Translations under genes and position numbers: made by a program | Part shown: positions 40,763 to 49,022 of the stretch, one piece after another | Position numbering within the stretch: the first letter of the stretch is position 1 | Layout of the letters: each line of letters begins with the position of its first letter | Notes under the pieces: generated by a model | What the model was told of the DNA's origin: nothing | What the model saw: only the letters and a program-made list of their open reading frames with translations | Databases searched by the model: none | From: Paenalicyclobacillus macrosporangiidus | GTDB taxonomy: Bacteria > Bacillota > Bacilli > Alicyclobacillales > Alicyclobacillaceae | Reading direction: 5' to 3' | NCBI RefSeq assembly: GCF_900116805.1 | Contig: NZ_FPBV01000015.1 | Coordinates: 27,319 to 91,318, forward strand | DNA: 64,000 bases

Positions 40763-41812
40763 TCACTGCAAGTCCAAAATCGTCCCGTCCGGCTGGATGG
40801 TCCGCACCGCGGTCACGTAGGATTCGGTGTCGATGATGGTCTCCGACCCGTCGTCGTTTACCACCACTTCGCGCTCAACGATTTTCCGCGTCATGCCGAC
40901 GACCATGTGCCTGTTCTCGCCTACACCGACCGCGCCATTGAGCGCACCGGCCGCGATGAGCGTGGCCATGTGCGTGCGCCGAAACGGCAAGAGTGGGCGG
41001 CGCAGCGTTGAACCTGTGTCGATGGGCATGAGCATGTTGGCCGCCACCTTGAATGCTTCGGACTGTGCGAGATCGAGCCGCAGTTCTGCTTCATCGAGGA
41101 TGTATCCCCGGAACAGAATTTGCGTGTCGATGTTCTCCGCAGTAGGCACCGTCCAACGTCGGCCGTCCGGTGCGTCCAGGTACGGCATTGGCAGGTTCTC
41201 GTCTTTGCCGTAGGCCAAAAGCTCATTTTTGACTTGGCGATCGGCTTCGGTCATCTCCTTGGAACTGGTGAGATTCCGTTGACGGCGACGCCCGAAGACC
41301 ACAACCTGTTTGAAAGCCTTGTACTCGTCATCATCGAACCGGTACACGGCCAAGTCGGTGTAACGGTGAACCAGTGTGCTCACCATTTCTGAACCGAGCG
41401 TGTACCGCGGGATGATGTACACAAGCACGCCATCCGGAGCCAGGTATTTCGTCAAGTCCTTCAGGAAAATGAGTTCCTTGCGGAATATCTCCCCTCCGAG
41501 ACCCGACTGCGAATCGTACGGCGGGTTGAGCCACATCAGCTGCATGCCGGCAGGTTCAACACGGGCCCATTCGTATCCGCAATGCACAACCTGGTCAAGT
41601 TGCTCCTTCGCCTTCAGCGCGCGCTGTCCATCGAGTTCGATTCCGTATGTCACCGCGTCCAAGGGTGCAACCGACGCCAGTGCCTCACCTTCGCCGCAGC
41701 ACGGGTCGAACCAGCGTGCGGGGCCTGACGAAACAAGGCGGTCGCGAATCTTCTCCACCATGTTGAGCGGAGTCGGATAGTACCCCATCTTCGCGATACC
41801 TGCGTAGCGCAT
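40763..41812 (-). CDS. DNA adenine methyltransferase (DUF6094-like)
   Basis: 349 residues from the ATG after GAGGGATGCC; the open frame extends 18 codons further through a hairpin. FDPCCGEGEALASVAP is the SAM-binding motif I and LMWLNPPYD the N6-adenine catalytic motif IV. The front KMGYYPTPLNMVEKI is the hallmark of DUF6094-type enzymes of plasmids and phages. With the SNF2 protein it could modify or remodel plasmid DNA. No restriction nuclease is adjacent. Confidence 0.87.
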   Translation of the reverse strand: MRYAGIAKMGYYPTPLNMVEKIRDRLVSSGPARWFDPCCGEGEALASVAPLDAVTYGIELDGQRALKAKEQLDQVVHCGYEWARVEPAGMQLMWLNPPYDSQSGLGGEIFRKELIFLKDLTKYLAPDGVLVYIIPRYTLGSEMVSTLVHRYTDLAVYRFDDDEYKAFKQVVVFGRRRQRNLTSSKEMTEADRQVKNELLAYGKDENLPMPYLDAPDGRRWTVPTAENIDTQILFRGYILDEAELRLDLAQSEAFKVAANMLMPIDTGSTLRRPLLPFRRTHMATLIAAGALNGAVGVGENRHMVVGMTRKIVEREVVVNDDGSETIIDTESYVTAVRTIQPDGTILDLQ

Positions 41813-41852
41813 GGCATCCCTCGCGTCTGGCGCTTGGAACGTGGAGGCATCC

Positions 41853-41895
41853 CCCCTCCGTCCCAAACGTGTAGACGGAGGGGTTCACCTCCTTT
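41853..41895 (-). promoter_or_regulatory. Hairpin with competing Shine-Dalgarno pairing (before the methyltransferase gene)
   Basis: CCCCTCCGTC pairs with GACGGAGGGG. Its CCTCC can instead pair with GGAGG of the AAAGGAGGTGAA directly 5'. The near-identical element recurs at 42187-42228. Confidence 0.65.
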
Positions 41896-41899
41896 GTAT

Positions 41900-42151
41900 T
41901 CAGTCGTAAAAGTCTGTCGTTTCGTCGCTTCTCCGATTGGAACGGTCCGGCACCACGCGGAGTCCAAAAATACCTTTGGCGAAAAACGCGATGCCAACCC
42001 CTAGAAGGACGATACTAAAGTTATCACATGCCATTTCCTGTGCAGACTTAGGAAACATGTTCCACCCAAAATACCATGTTTCGAGTGTGTTAAACACTAA
42101 TGCCAGAAGCATTAGAGCCAACCCAATCCATATCAGAGTCTTGGCTCTCAT
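41900..42151 (-). CDS. Small two-span membrane protein (83 aa)
   Basis: ATG with AAGGGAGG 8 nt upstream. Two hydrophobic helices (TLIWIGLALMLLALVFNTL and FSIVLLGVGIAFFAKGIFGL) and a charged C-terminal tail. No family recognised. Confidence 0.65.
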   Translation of the reverse strand: MRAKTLIWIGLALMLLALVFNTLETWYFGWNMFPKSAQEMACDNFSIVLLGVGIAFFAKGIFGLRVVPDRSNRRSDETTDFYD

Positions 42152-42186
42152 CGTTGTATCCTCCCTTGGTATGACGCGGAAGGATC

Positions 42187-42228
42187 CCCCTCCGTCCCAA
42201 GCGTGCAAGACGGAGGGGTTCACCTCCT
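42187..42228 (-). promoter_or_regulatory. Hairpin with competing Shine-Dalgarno pairing (copy 2)
   Basis: CCCCTCCGTC/GACGGAGGGG with AAGGAGGTGAA on the 5' side, almost the same sequence as 41853-41895. It lies before the two-span membrane protein gene. Confidence 0.65.
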
Positions 42229-42241
42229 TGGTTTTACTGAT

Positions 42242-42466
42242 TCAGCGCCCTTCCCCACGTTTTGACCGAGCCAACAAGTCAGAACGTCGAAAGTCCATGT
42301 ACTTGCTCAGCTCAATTTTCAGGGCTTCAATCTCCGAAGGGGTGAGCTCAGATGTGTCCAGGTCGATGAACACAGACCTCGCGTCTTCAAAAACCCCTTC
42401 TAATTCTTGTTCCACTTGTGGTAACCGTTCACTGGTCCGCATGTTGCCGACACGTGGACGAGCCAA
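42242..42466 (-). CDS. Small hypothetical protein (74 aa)
   Basis: TTG start with AAAGGAG 8 nt upstream. Basic ends with an acidic helical centre (EQELEGVFEDARSVFIDLDT, TPSEIEALKIELSKYM). No family recognised. Confidence 0.55.
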   Translation of the reverse strand: MARPRVGNMRTSERLPQVEQELEGVFEDARSVFIDLDTSELTPSEIEALKIELSKYMDFRRSDLLARSKRGEGR

Positions 42467-42532
42467 TGAGACATCTCCTTTGTGCCTATACCGGGTTAAA
42501 TCGCACCGGCGTAGCGAATGATGTAATGGTGT

Positions 42533-42775
42533 TCAGCGCACGAATGCTCTCGGGTGCCAAACCGGTTCTGTTGAGACCGGCTTAACCAGCCTCAGCCTCG
42601 GAAATTCGGGCTGATCGGGTGTTGTGACGGGTGTTGCGATCGCAGCCTCTCCGCTTACCGACACCCGACGCCAACGACTGAGCCGGTTCAACCGTCTCTC
42701 CACCTTGGCCACAAACCGTCCGTACCAGCTATCCGTGCACTCTGTCCACAACAGTCCGTCCGCTATTGCTCTCAT
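42533..42775 (-). CDS. Small basic hypothetical protein (80 aa)
   Basis: ATG with GAGGGGACGAAA upstream. Trp- and Arg-rich (WYGRFVAKVERRLNRLSRWR) with a proline-containing tail; may bind nucleic acid. No family recognised. Confidence 0.5.
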   Translation of the reverse strand: MRAIADGLLWTECTDSWYGRFVAKVERRLNRLSRWRRVSVSGEAAIATPVTTPDQPEFPRLRLVKPVSTEPVWHPRAFVR

Positions 42776-42783
42776 TTTCGTCC

Positions 42784-42861
42784 CCTCTCGCCCTGCAAGT
42801 AGGGGACGTAGAAGGCTTGCGCCCTCTGTCCCCTAGCTTGCAGACAGAGGGCTTAGCCCCC
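42784..42861 (-). promoter_or_regulatory. Three-segment hairpin system before the 80-residue gene
   Basis: GCCCTCTGTC (42820-42829) pairs with GACAGAGGGC (42842-42851). GTCCCCTAGCTTGCA (42827-42841), overlapping its loop, instead pairs with TGCAAGTAGGGGAC (42793-42806). The two folds exclude each other. Confidence 0.65.
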
Positions 42862-42874
42862 TTTTCGATTGATG

Positions 42875-43267
42875 TTATCGGTCGATCTGCTCCGCGATGT
42901 ACTCGAGTTGCTCAAGCAGTTCTCGGTTGTTGAGCAGCTGAATTGACCATGGGGCCCAAAATACGCGGCTTGCTGCCTCACACCAACGCTTCATGTCGTT
43001 CACAAGATCATGCTCGATCCCATACGCGAACGTGTGAATTGCGTCGGTCATTTCCTGGAACGACTTTACTTTTTGCTGCAGAACCGTGTCTGGAATCCAA
43101 ACAAACTTCCACCGGCCATCAGCTTCAATAACGTACCCGTATTTCTCATGCACGAGGGTCAGCACGGGGCTGTCGTAGGTGTACGACCATCCCCGTTGGA
43201 ATAGATCGTCCAGGGCTTGCAGCGTTTCAGGAGATGGTTTCTGGAGCTTACTTGTGTCTCGTTCCAT
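42875..43267 (-). CDS. Hypothetical protein (130 aa)
   Basis: ATG with GGAGGAG 8 nt upstream. Mixed alpha/beta with Trp-rich segments (GWSYTYDSPVLTLVHEKYGY, WKFVWIPDTVLQQKV) and a helical end. No family recognised; lies between the vWA gene and the small basic protein. Confidence 0.6.
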   Translation of the reverse strand: MERDTSKLQKPSPETLQALDDLFQRGWSYTYDSPVLTLVHEKYGYVIEADGRWKFVWIPDTVLQQKVKSFQEMTDAIHTFAYGIEHDLVNDMKRWCEAASRVFWAPWSIQLLNNRELLEQLEYIAEQIDR

Positions 43268-43291
43268 GCGCCAGTCTCCTCCTCAAAATGG

Positions 43292-44764
43292 TTATTGTAG
43301 TGCTTCAATGACGAACGAAAGCGTCGCATCGTCGGCCACCTGCGGCTTGGCAATCACGTCGCTGAACGGCCGGACGGAACGGTCGTCGTATCCTATCACG
43401 ACAGAGATCACCTGAAACTCCTTCTCGTTTTTCACCCGGGCGAATTCCCCGTGCAAAAACTTGTCGGAGACTCGGCTTTCCCCGTCGGTGATGAACACGA
43501 TGTCGCCTTTCTTGAACGACGCTTCGTCCATGATCTGCACAGCCTCTTTCAGCGGTCTTTCAAAGTTTGTACCGCCGTTAAAGAAGTGCTGCGCCATTTC
43601 AACGAGTTGAACGGGCGACGCGTCCTTTGGCCGGGGCCACTTCTGCACGAAAATCTCGGGCTCGCTTCCGAAGTGCACCACGGCAAAGGCTCGCCTTTCC
43701 CGCCGTGCGATGGCGAACAGGGCCAGGGCGATGCCCTTCTCCCAGATTTCGACCGTACCAGCCGTGCTTCCGGATTCGTCAAGGCAAACCACGATGGGGC
43801 CCTGTCCTTCCCGCTCGAAGCCACGCAAGTCGTATTGCAACAGTCGGCGTTCTGCGAACCGTTGGATGAAATCATCCTCGGTCGCTGGGTCGGCCAGCAA
43901 CAACAACTCCGATGGCAGGATGTTCGCGAGGTCGTCGCCCATCGTGATGTTGACGATCTCGGTCGGCGGATGAATGGTCCGGTTTTTGCGCTTGTTGAGG
44001 GCCATCATCTGCATACGGCCCGCCATCCGAGCGATCTCCCGGACGTGCGGATTCGTGCGCAGGATGTGCGCCAGTTCCAAGCGCTCCTTCCCACTCACCG
44101 GCTTACCGTCACCCATTCCGACACCAAACGCCTGCATCATGCGTTGATCTTCCTGCGCTTCCTGAACCGCCTGCTCCAACGCCTGTCGGACAGCACGGCC
44201 TATCGAACCGCTTTGAGCGTCGAATGCCTGCTCAAATTGGTCCGTGGCCTGTTGGAGCGTCTGCATCAGGTCGGCGGCTTGTTTTTGGAGCGCTTGTATT
44301 TGGTCAAGCAGCTGTGCCGCGGCTTGGCTATCTGGCATGGCATTCGCGGCTTCCTGGTACGCTTCGGCCTGGTCCAGCAGTTGTTGTAGCTGTTGTTCCA
44401 AGTCCTGTACTTGGTGTGCCGCGTGCCTGACATCCTCCGGCATCGCCTGTTCCAAGGCGTCCCGGAGGCTGAGCGACCCCAGCGCCGCACTGTACTCGTC
44501 CATCTGCGTCGTTTGACGCAGGTCTTTCCAAGCTGTTTGGCGCATGAGGTTTTCCATCACACGGCGGTTCACCGTGGGGCCCTGTTCGTTGATGTGTGGG
44601 CTCGCCTTGAAAAGGCTCGCCCACACATCCCGCATGAGACCCTGAAATGGTTCTTCCTTAACCGCAGCCTGAATCCGCTCGGACTCTTCGAGGATCCGGT
44701 TCCAGGTCCGACGGTCGTAGCGATCTGTCTCAATTGCACCCACGTCGCTCAGATTCCCAGGCAT
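43292..44764 (-). CDS. von Willebrand factor A-domain protein, partner of a MoxR ATPase
   Basis: 490 residues. The C-terminal vWA domain carries the MIDAS triad start VVCLDESGSTAG (DxSxS, near 330), with NGGTNFERPL and VFITDGESR. A long Gln/Ala-rich coiled coil lies at about 100-195. The ATG overlaps the end of the MoxR gene by 16 nt with AAAGGAG upstream. MoxR-vWA pairs act as metal-dependent chaperones that load or remodel complexes; target here unknown. Confidence 0.88.
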   Translation of the reverse strand: MPGNLSDVGAIETDRYDRRTWNRILEESERIQAAVKEEPFQGLMRDVWASLFKASPHINEQGPTVNRRVMENLMRQTAWKDLRQTTQMDEYSAALGSLSLRDALEQAMPEDVRHAAHQVQDLEQQLQQLLDQAEAYQEAANAMPDSQAAAQLLDQIQALQKQAADLMQTLQQATDQFEQAFDAQSGSIGRAVRQALEQAVQEAQEDQRMMQAFGVGMGDGKPVSGKERLELAHILRTNPHVREIARMAGRMQMMALNKRKNRTIHPPTEIVNITMGDDLANILPSELLLLADPATEDDFIQRFAERRLLQYDLRGFEREGQGPIVVCLDESGSTAGTVEIWEKGIALALFAIARRERRAFAVVHFGSEPEIFVQKWPRPKDASPVQLVEMAQHFFNGGTNFERPLKEAVQIMDEASFKKGDIVFITDGESRVSDKFLHGEFARVKNEKEFQVISVVIGYDDRSVRPFSDVIAKPQVADDATLSFVIEALQ

Positions 44765-45873
44765 TTGCTCGTCACTCCTTTGAGCAGTTCTTCCACCTTC
44801 TTGTCGGCTTCCTGGATCCGTTGAATCTTGGATGGAGAGCCGCCAGCGGAGATGAAGGCCTGGATCTGCGTGCGGATGGTCTTGAGTTTCTTGATCGCTT
44901 CCGTCCCGATGGCAATCGCTTGGTCGTCCGAGGCTTTCATCGCGTTGTTCGCGATGTCCCGGGCATCCTCAAGCAACTCGGCCACCTGACCGGCCACCGG
45001 GTCGAGGCGCTTCCGGACGATGGTCGCCACGGTCGCCTTTTGCGACGGGTCCTCCCACAGCGCGTGCTGCAGGATTTCCGCGTCTTCCTCCAAGACAACG
45101 TGGTCGCGTCCGGCCAGCACAGCCCGGGCGGGCAGTAGGCGCTTGGCCACCTGCACCCAGCGGCGGTCGGAGAGGAAAATCCCCTCTTGCGCCAGATCGG
45201 TGCGCAGTGTTACCAGCGCATCTGCGACGGATTGGTCAATCGGAATTTGCTCCGCCAGGTGCTGCAACAGGTTCAGTTCCGCCAAGGTGATTGGTGCGGG
45301 AGACTGCGCTGGCGACTGCATCAGCATCGCCGCAAAGTTTCCGTCGTCCTTGACGTATCCCGGCTCGTACCGCAGCATGAACCGGTCGAATACGGCCTGC
45401 AGCTCCTCCTCCTGCGGATACTCGTTGGATGTCCCAATGAGCGTCTTGAGTGGGGACGGCTCTTGCCGCGTCCCGTTGTAGAACACCCGCTCGTTGATGA
45501 GCGTGAGCAGGGCGTTCAGGATCGCGCTGTTGGCCTTGAAAATTTCGTCCAGGTAAGCGATGTGCGCCGTAGGCAGCTTTCCGGCAGTGATCCGCTCGTA
45601 TTGACCCGCCTTGAGTTTGGCTAGGTCGTACGGGCCGAACAGCTCTTCCGGAGTGCTGAACTTGGTGAGCAACCACTGGAAGTAGTTGCAACCCTCAATC
45701 AAACCCGACAGTGCCACTGTAATCGCACTTTTCGCCGTACCCGGAGGGCCGATAAGAAGCACGTGAACGTTGGCGACCAGGGCCGTGATGAGCCCATCCA
45801 CAACATCCTCGCGTTCTTTGAACTGCCCCTGCAGATACGTCCGGATGTCGTTCAACTTTTGAATGGCGTTCAT
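44749..45873 (-). CDS. MoxR-type AAA ATPase
   Basis: 374 residues. Walker A GPPGTAKSAITVAL (near 43-56), Walker B IAYLDEIFKANSAILN and the sensor region IGTSNEYPQEEELQAVFDRF with ELFGPYDL identify the MoxR/RavA branch. A helical C-terminal part follows. The protein works with the adjacent vWA protein; RavA-ViaA is the best known comparison. Confidence 0.92.
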   Translation of the reverse strand: MNAIQKLNDIRTYLQGQFKEREDVVDGLITALVANVHVLLIGPPGTAKSAITVALSGLIEGCNYFQWLLTKFSTPEELFGPYDLAKLKAGQYERITAGKLPTAHIAYLDEIFKANSAILNALLTLINERVFYNGTRQEPSPLKTLIGTSNEYPQEEELQAVFDRFMLRYEPGYVKDDGNFAAMLMQSPAQSPAPITLAELNLLQHLAEQIPIDQSVADALVTLRTDLAQEGIFLSDRRWVQVAKRLLPARAVLAGRDHVVLEEDAEILQHALWEDPSQKATVATIVRKRLDPVAGQVAELLEDARDIANNAMKASDDQAIAIGTEAIKKLKTIRTQIQAFISAGGSPSKIQRIQEADKKVEELLKGVTSKCLGI

Positions 45874-45888
45874 CAGAAATCTCCTTTC

Positions 45889-45940
45889 GCCCCCGTGCTG
45901 TGCCGGGGGCTAAGGTTGATTAGCCCCGCACAGCCGGGGG
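45889..45940 (-). promoter_or_regulatory. Competing hairpins before the MoxR gene
   Basis: GCCCCCG and CGGGGGC (45889-45910) can pair. GCTGTGC (45897-45903) also pairs with GCACAGC (45928-45934), and GGGGCTAA with TTAGCCCC (45906-45927). AAAGGAG follows toward the ATG. Confidence 0.6.
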
Positions 45941-45948
45941 AGAAGGAG

Positions 45949-46848
45949 TTACAGCTTTTCGATCAAGGACATCATCTGCTGTTCGAGCAGGTCAACGTCC
46001 GTCTCCAGCGTTCCGATGCTCTCTTTCAGGATCTCCTGATAGAGAGTCACTTCCTGCCGGATGTGCTTCGCCCGCTCAAGCAACGTCTGGATAGTGTCCT
46101 CCGTAATCACGTCTGCTTTCAACGTCGCTCGGATTTCGTTCAGGATCGTCTCGGCCTTGTTGGTCACGACGTCCCGAACCATGTCCCGGGCCTCAGCCGT
46201 GTTCTCAACCGGTAGGTGGTATGCCTTGCATCCAGCCAAACGGTTGATGAACGCGATAAGCTGGAAAAGCAGTTCCTCGTTCTGCCGGGGAATCAGGTAC
46301 ACACCGCCTGACTCCTTGAGCGCGGTGGCCGACAAGTCGTTCAGAACCGCGTATACGGCCCGACGCTTGGCCCCGTCATCATACGTGGTGAGGAACAGCT
46401 CGTAGTTTTTGCGGAAGGTGTTTACCGCGTCCACGATAAACGGCTCGTCCCTCACGATCTCGACATCCACGGTCTTGTAGTTGTGGTCGAATCGCAGCAA
46501 GGCGGCCTTCGAATCGTAGGTCAGCCGGTGTCCGCTGGTATCCCGGATTTCCACGACAAGGTGACGCACCACCTCGTCCCGGTTGTGCCAGACGTCACGC
46601 ACCAGCAGCTCGATCCGTCGATCACCGTCCAGCTTGGCACGTCCTTCGATGGACTTGCTTGCCCGCCGGTACGCATCCACGGCCCGAATGGGCGGGAGTT
46701 TGTATCGGTCAGGCAAACCCGATTCCATGAAGGCTCGCGCCATCGTGACCTGATCCGTGTAGGTTTCCCCGATGATGTACCAAAACAGTTGGCCGATCCG
46801 GCTGGCGGTCTGGTTTTGGTTCGCAACGAGATTCTCCAGTGCAAACAC
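45949..46848 (-). CDS. DUF6744-like protein (299 aa)
   Basis: GTG with AAAAGGAGGAATTC upstream. The product is a soluble alpha/beta protein (NQTASRIGQLFWYIIGETYT front, LKESGGVYLIPRQNEELLFQ centre) with a helical C-terminus (ITEDTIQTLLERAKHIRQEV). It resembles the DUF6744 family of phage and plasmid replication regions. Role unknown; it is consistently near MoxR/vWA genes. Confidence 0.6.
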   Translation of the reverse strand: MFALENLVANQNQTASRIGQLFWYIIGETYTDQVTMARAFMESGLPDRYKLPPIRAVDAYRRASKSIEGRAKLDGDRRIELLVRDVWHNRDEVVRHLVVEIRDTSGHRLTYDSKAALLRFDHNYKTVDVEIVRDEPFIVDAVNTFRKNYELFLTTYDDGAKRRAVYAVLNDLSATALKESGGVYLIPRQNEELLFQLIAFINRLAGCKAYHLPVENTAEARDMVRDVVTNKAETILNEIRATLKADVITEDTIQTLLERAKHIRQEVTLYQEILKESIGTLETDVDLLEQQMMSLIEKL

Positions 46849-46940
46849 TGTTGAATTCCTCCTTTTGTTTCGTTTCAGTGGTCTCAGGGTTCAGAGCTAT
46901 CCTCTTGCCTTGAGACTGACGAATTTGTCCTCATCTCCAA

Positions 46941-46990
46941 GCGCCACCCGCCTGCACCGGGTGGGTGAATTTACCCGGTGCAGCGGGTTT
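46941..46990 (-). promoter_or_regulatory. Mutually exclusive hairpins downstream of the sliding-clamp gene
   Basis: CCCGCCTGCACCGGGT (46947-46962) pairs with ACCCGGTGCAGCGGG (46973-46987, one bulge). CCACCC (46944-46949) instead pairs with GGGTGG (46960-46965). The AAATTCACCCA linker resembles the AAATTCGCCCA at 37330. Confidence 0.6.
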
Positions 46991-47013
46991 GGCTTAGAGT
47001 GGGAACCACTGAA

Positions 47014-48189
47014 TCAGCTTGCCGCGCGATCGGCTTCTTCGACTTGTGCTGTGAAGAGGGGGGCGATCAGACCGAGGCCGCCGTCCCCTACCGGTTTGAC
47101 CGTGATGGGCTTATTGGGCCCGTCCAATCCCACCTCAACCTGTTTCACGCCGTCGGAGGAACGGAGCAAACCGATCCAGTAGTTGATGTTGCACAGGAGC
47201 GATAGCTCACTCGTAATCGTGCTGCTGACCACATCCACGTCGTGCTTCGCAGTTCCGTACTGCGCCGACGTGGCTGACACAACAACGCGATCAGCGAAGA
47301 AGGTGAACTCCGCCCGTTGGTGTTCAGTCTCAGAAAGGATTGATACCCGTTCGCAGGCCTCCAGCAAAGTCGCCCGGTCGATGATCACAGACGCGCCTGG
47401 TTGTTGCGGAATGATGCGGGATACATCCGGGTAACCCGTGCTCAATCCGCGAATGACCATGCGGTATGCGTCATCTCCCCAGGAGACCGTGCACGACGAT
47501 GATCCGATAGAGAACGTAATCTCCTCGTCATCGTCATGCGCCGGCAGCACTGCCGCGAGTTTATCGAGCAATGCGGCCGGTACTGGCAGGCTCCTCTCGT
47601 CTCCGGATACTTCCTGGCACGGTACGTTGTAAAGCGCCAGGCGTATCCCGTCGGTCGCCACTCCATGAAGCGTGGTGTCCGAGATTTTCAGCAACACGCC
47701 AGTCAGGGCCGGACGAGCTTCTCCCTTCGCCGCGGCATACGTCGTACGCCGCAGCAACCGGAACAAGTCCGGAGCAAGGATGACGGCCGTGGTTGATTCG
47801 GCCGGGTCGTCACCGTAGGGCGTGAAGAGCTTCGGATCAAGCCCTGCCAGCTCGTATTTGGCGTTGCCAAAGGTGACGGACGTTCTCCCTGCGGTTTGGT
47901 GCAGGGTGATCTGACCGCTGGCACGCTTCACAATCTCGTGCAACTCCTTTGCCGGGAGCAGGCACGTACCTGACTTTTCGATGGTGACTGGCGAGTTCGC
48001 CGCCTCCTGGAACAACGTCCGGCGGACCGACATGTCCTCGCTGCTCGCGTAGAAATCCACCCGGTCTTCGTCCTTGTTCGCCTGGATGAGCACGTGCCGC
48101 AGCACCGCCTTGTTGGTCGAGGTCGGGACCACACGTACCAGGTCGCGCAACACCTTTTCCAGCTCGGTGTTGTTGAAGGTTGCTTTCAT
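47014..48189 (-). CDS. dnaN: DNA polymerase III beta sliding clamp homologue
   Basis: 391 residues; ATG with AAAGGAGAG upstream. The three-domain clamp pattern is visible: LEKVLRDLVRVVPTSTNKAV, LLPAKELHEIVKRASGQITL, LLRRTTYAAAKGEARPALTG, GVATDGIRLALYNV and a final DGVKQVEVGLDGPNKPITVK. Plasmid copies of the clamp are unusual. No replicative polymerase is in the window, so it would recruit host polymerase or other clamp-binding proteins. Length is close to chromosomal DnaN (about 370-380). Confidence 0.9.
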   Translation of the reverse strand: MKATFNNTELEKVLRDLVRVVPTSTNKAVLRHVLIQANKDEDRVDFYASSEDMSVRRTLFQEAANSPVTIEKSGTCLLPAKELHEIVKRASGQITLHQTAGRTSVTFGNAKYELAGLDPKLFTPYGDDPAESTTAVILAPDLFRLLRRTTYAAAKGEARPALTGVLLKISDTTLHGVATDGIRLALYNVPCQEVSGDERSLPVPAALLDKLAAVLPAHDDDEEITFSIGSSSCTVSWGDDAYRMVIRGLSTGYPDVSRIIPQQPGASVIIDRATLLEACERVSILSETEHQRAEFTFFADRVVVSATSAQYGTAKHDVDVVSSTITSELSLLCNINYWIGLLRSSDGVKQVEVGLDGPNKPITVKPVGDGGLGLIAPLFTAQVEEADRAAS

Positions 48190-48232
48190 CGCGATCTCTC
48201 CTTTGTGTTGGTAGTCGTATGACCGAATACGG

Positions 48233-48523
48233 TCAACGAAAAACCAGCCGATTCCACAGAGGCTCCGCTTTCGTGGGTACCTCCAGGATGTCGCCTGGTT
48301 TGAGTTGCATGGCATCACGGATGTGGTTGCGCTGAATGATAGCCTCTACCACATACCGCGTGTCGTCCGGACATTGTTTCTCCGCGATGGACCACACCGT
48401 TTGCCCTGGCTCGACGACGACCTGTTTCCAACCCGATAAGTCGGGAGGAAGAAGCCGTAGGACCAGGAGTGCGTCGATCCCCGCGAGGATAAGCCCAATC
48501 CCGGCGTATCGTTTGATTCGCAT
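48233..48523 (-). CDS. LysM-domain membrane-anchored protein (96 aa)
   Basis: ATG with GGAGGGG 7 nt upstream. One N-terminal anchor (YAGIGLILAGIDALLVLRLL), then a LysM-type domain (VVEPGQTVWSIAEKQCPDDT, LKPGDILEVP). The layout matches YneA-like cell-division inhibitors and other small peptidoglycan-binding proteins. Could delay division during plasmid stress; this is inference. Confidence 0.8.
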   Translation of the reverse strand: MRIKRYAGIGLILAGIDALLVLRLLPPDLSGWKQVVVEPGQTVWSIAEKQCPDDTRYVVEAIIQRNHIRDAMQLKPGDILEVPTKAEPLWNRLVFR

Positions 48524-48534
48524 TGCCATCCCCT

Positions 48535-48600
48535 CCGTGGGTATCGTCCACCCACGGGACCCGCCGCCCGAGGGTGATGAGTAACCCCCGTATGGCGGGT
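48535..48600 (-). promoter_or_regulatory. Tandem hairpins before the LysM gene
   Basis: CCGTGGGT (48535-48542) pairs with ACCCACGG (48550-48557), immediately followed by CCCGCC (48560-48565) with GGCGGG (48594-48599). The first stem ends at the Shine-Dalgarno site. Confidence 0.6.
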
Positions 48601-48613
48601 GGGGTTGTACAAC

Positions 48614-48877
48614 TTACTGGCGCTTACGCCGCACTGCTACAGTGGACTCCCATTCATCCGCGGAGTACACCGTGATGATCGTGTTGGGCTTGGCCAGAAC
48701 GACGTGCACCGGCTTTCCGTTGACATCCCCGCGTTTCATGACGCGGGTTCCGTTCTCTTGTACGGTCACGCCGACCTGGGCGATCTGCTCGACCGCTTCA
48801 ACGGGTAACCGGCGTTCGAGAATGCGTCGCACGGCGTGCCCGTCAAACACGGGCTTGGACATGGTTTTCAGTTTCAT
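48614..48877 (-). CDS. DUF4258-like small protein (87 aa)
   Basis: ATG with GGAAGGTG upstream. FDGHAVRRILERRLPVEAVE then beta strands VHVVLAKPNTIITVYSADEW give the DUF4258 layout, a RelE-like fold in which a His/Arg helix precedes a three-strand sheet. A second member is at 51116-51508. Function unknown; could be toxin-like. Confidence 0.62.
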   Translation of the reverse strand: MKLKTMSKPVFDGHAVRRILERRLPVEAVEQIAQVGVTVQENGTRVMKRGDVNGKPVHVVLAKPNTIITVYSADEWESTVAVRRKRQ

Positions 48878-48881
48878 GGTG

Positions 48882-49019
48882 TCACACCTTCCATTCGTCG
48901 ATGTCCTCTCGGCGTGCGGTAAGCGCAGCCGGCAGAGTGCCATCGAAGTAGTGTTTGAGCATCTGGTCAAGCACGTATCCGTCGTCGTCAGACGCAAAGA
49001 ACGCTGGGATCTGACACAT
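48882..49019 (-). CDS. Acidic micro-protein (45 aa)
   Basis: ATG lies directly after the SbcC-like stop, with AGGGGG upstream, and ends 4 nt before the next start. The product (MCQIPAFFASDDDGYVLDQM, then a helical DIDEWKV end) is acidic. It fits tightly between two genes in frame-coupled style, which supports it. Function unknown. Confidence 0.55.
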   Translation of the reverse strand: MCQIPAFFASDDDGYVLDQMLKHYFDGTLPAALTARREDIDEWKV

Positions 49020-49022
49020 CCC

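Noticed and set aside
40763..41812. Restriction-modification system around the adenine methyltransferase
   Set aside because: No endonuclease or specificity subunit is adjacent, and the SNF2 protein does not have the layout of a type I or III restriction subunit.
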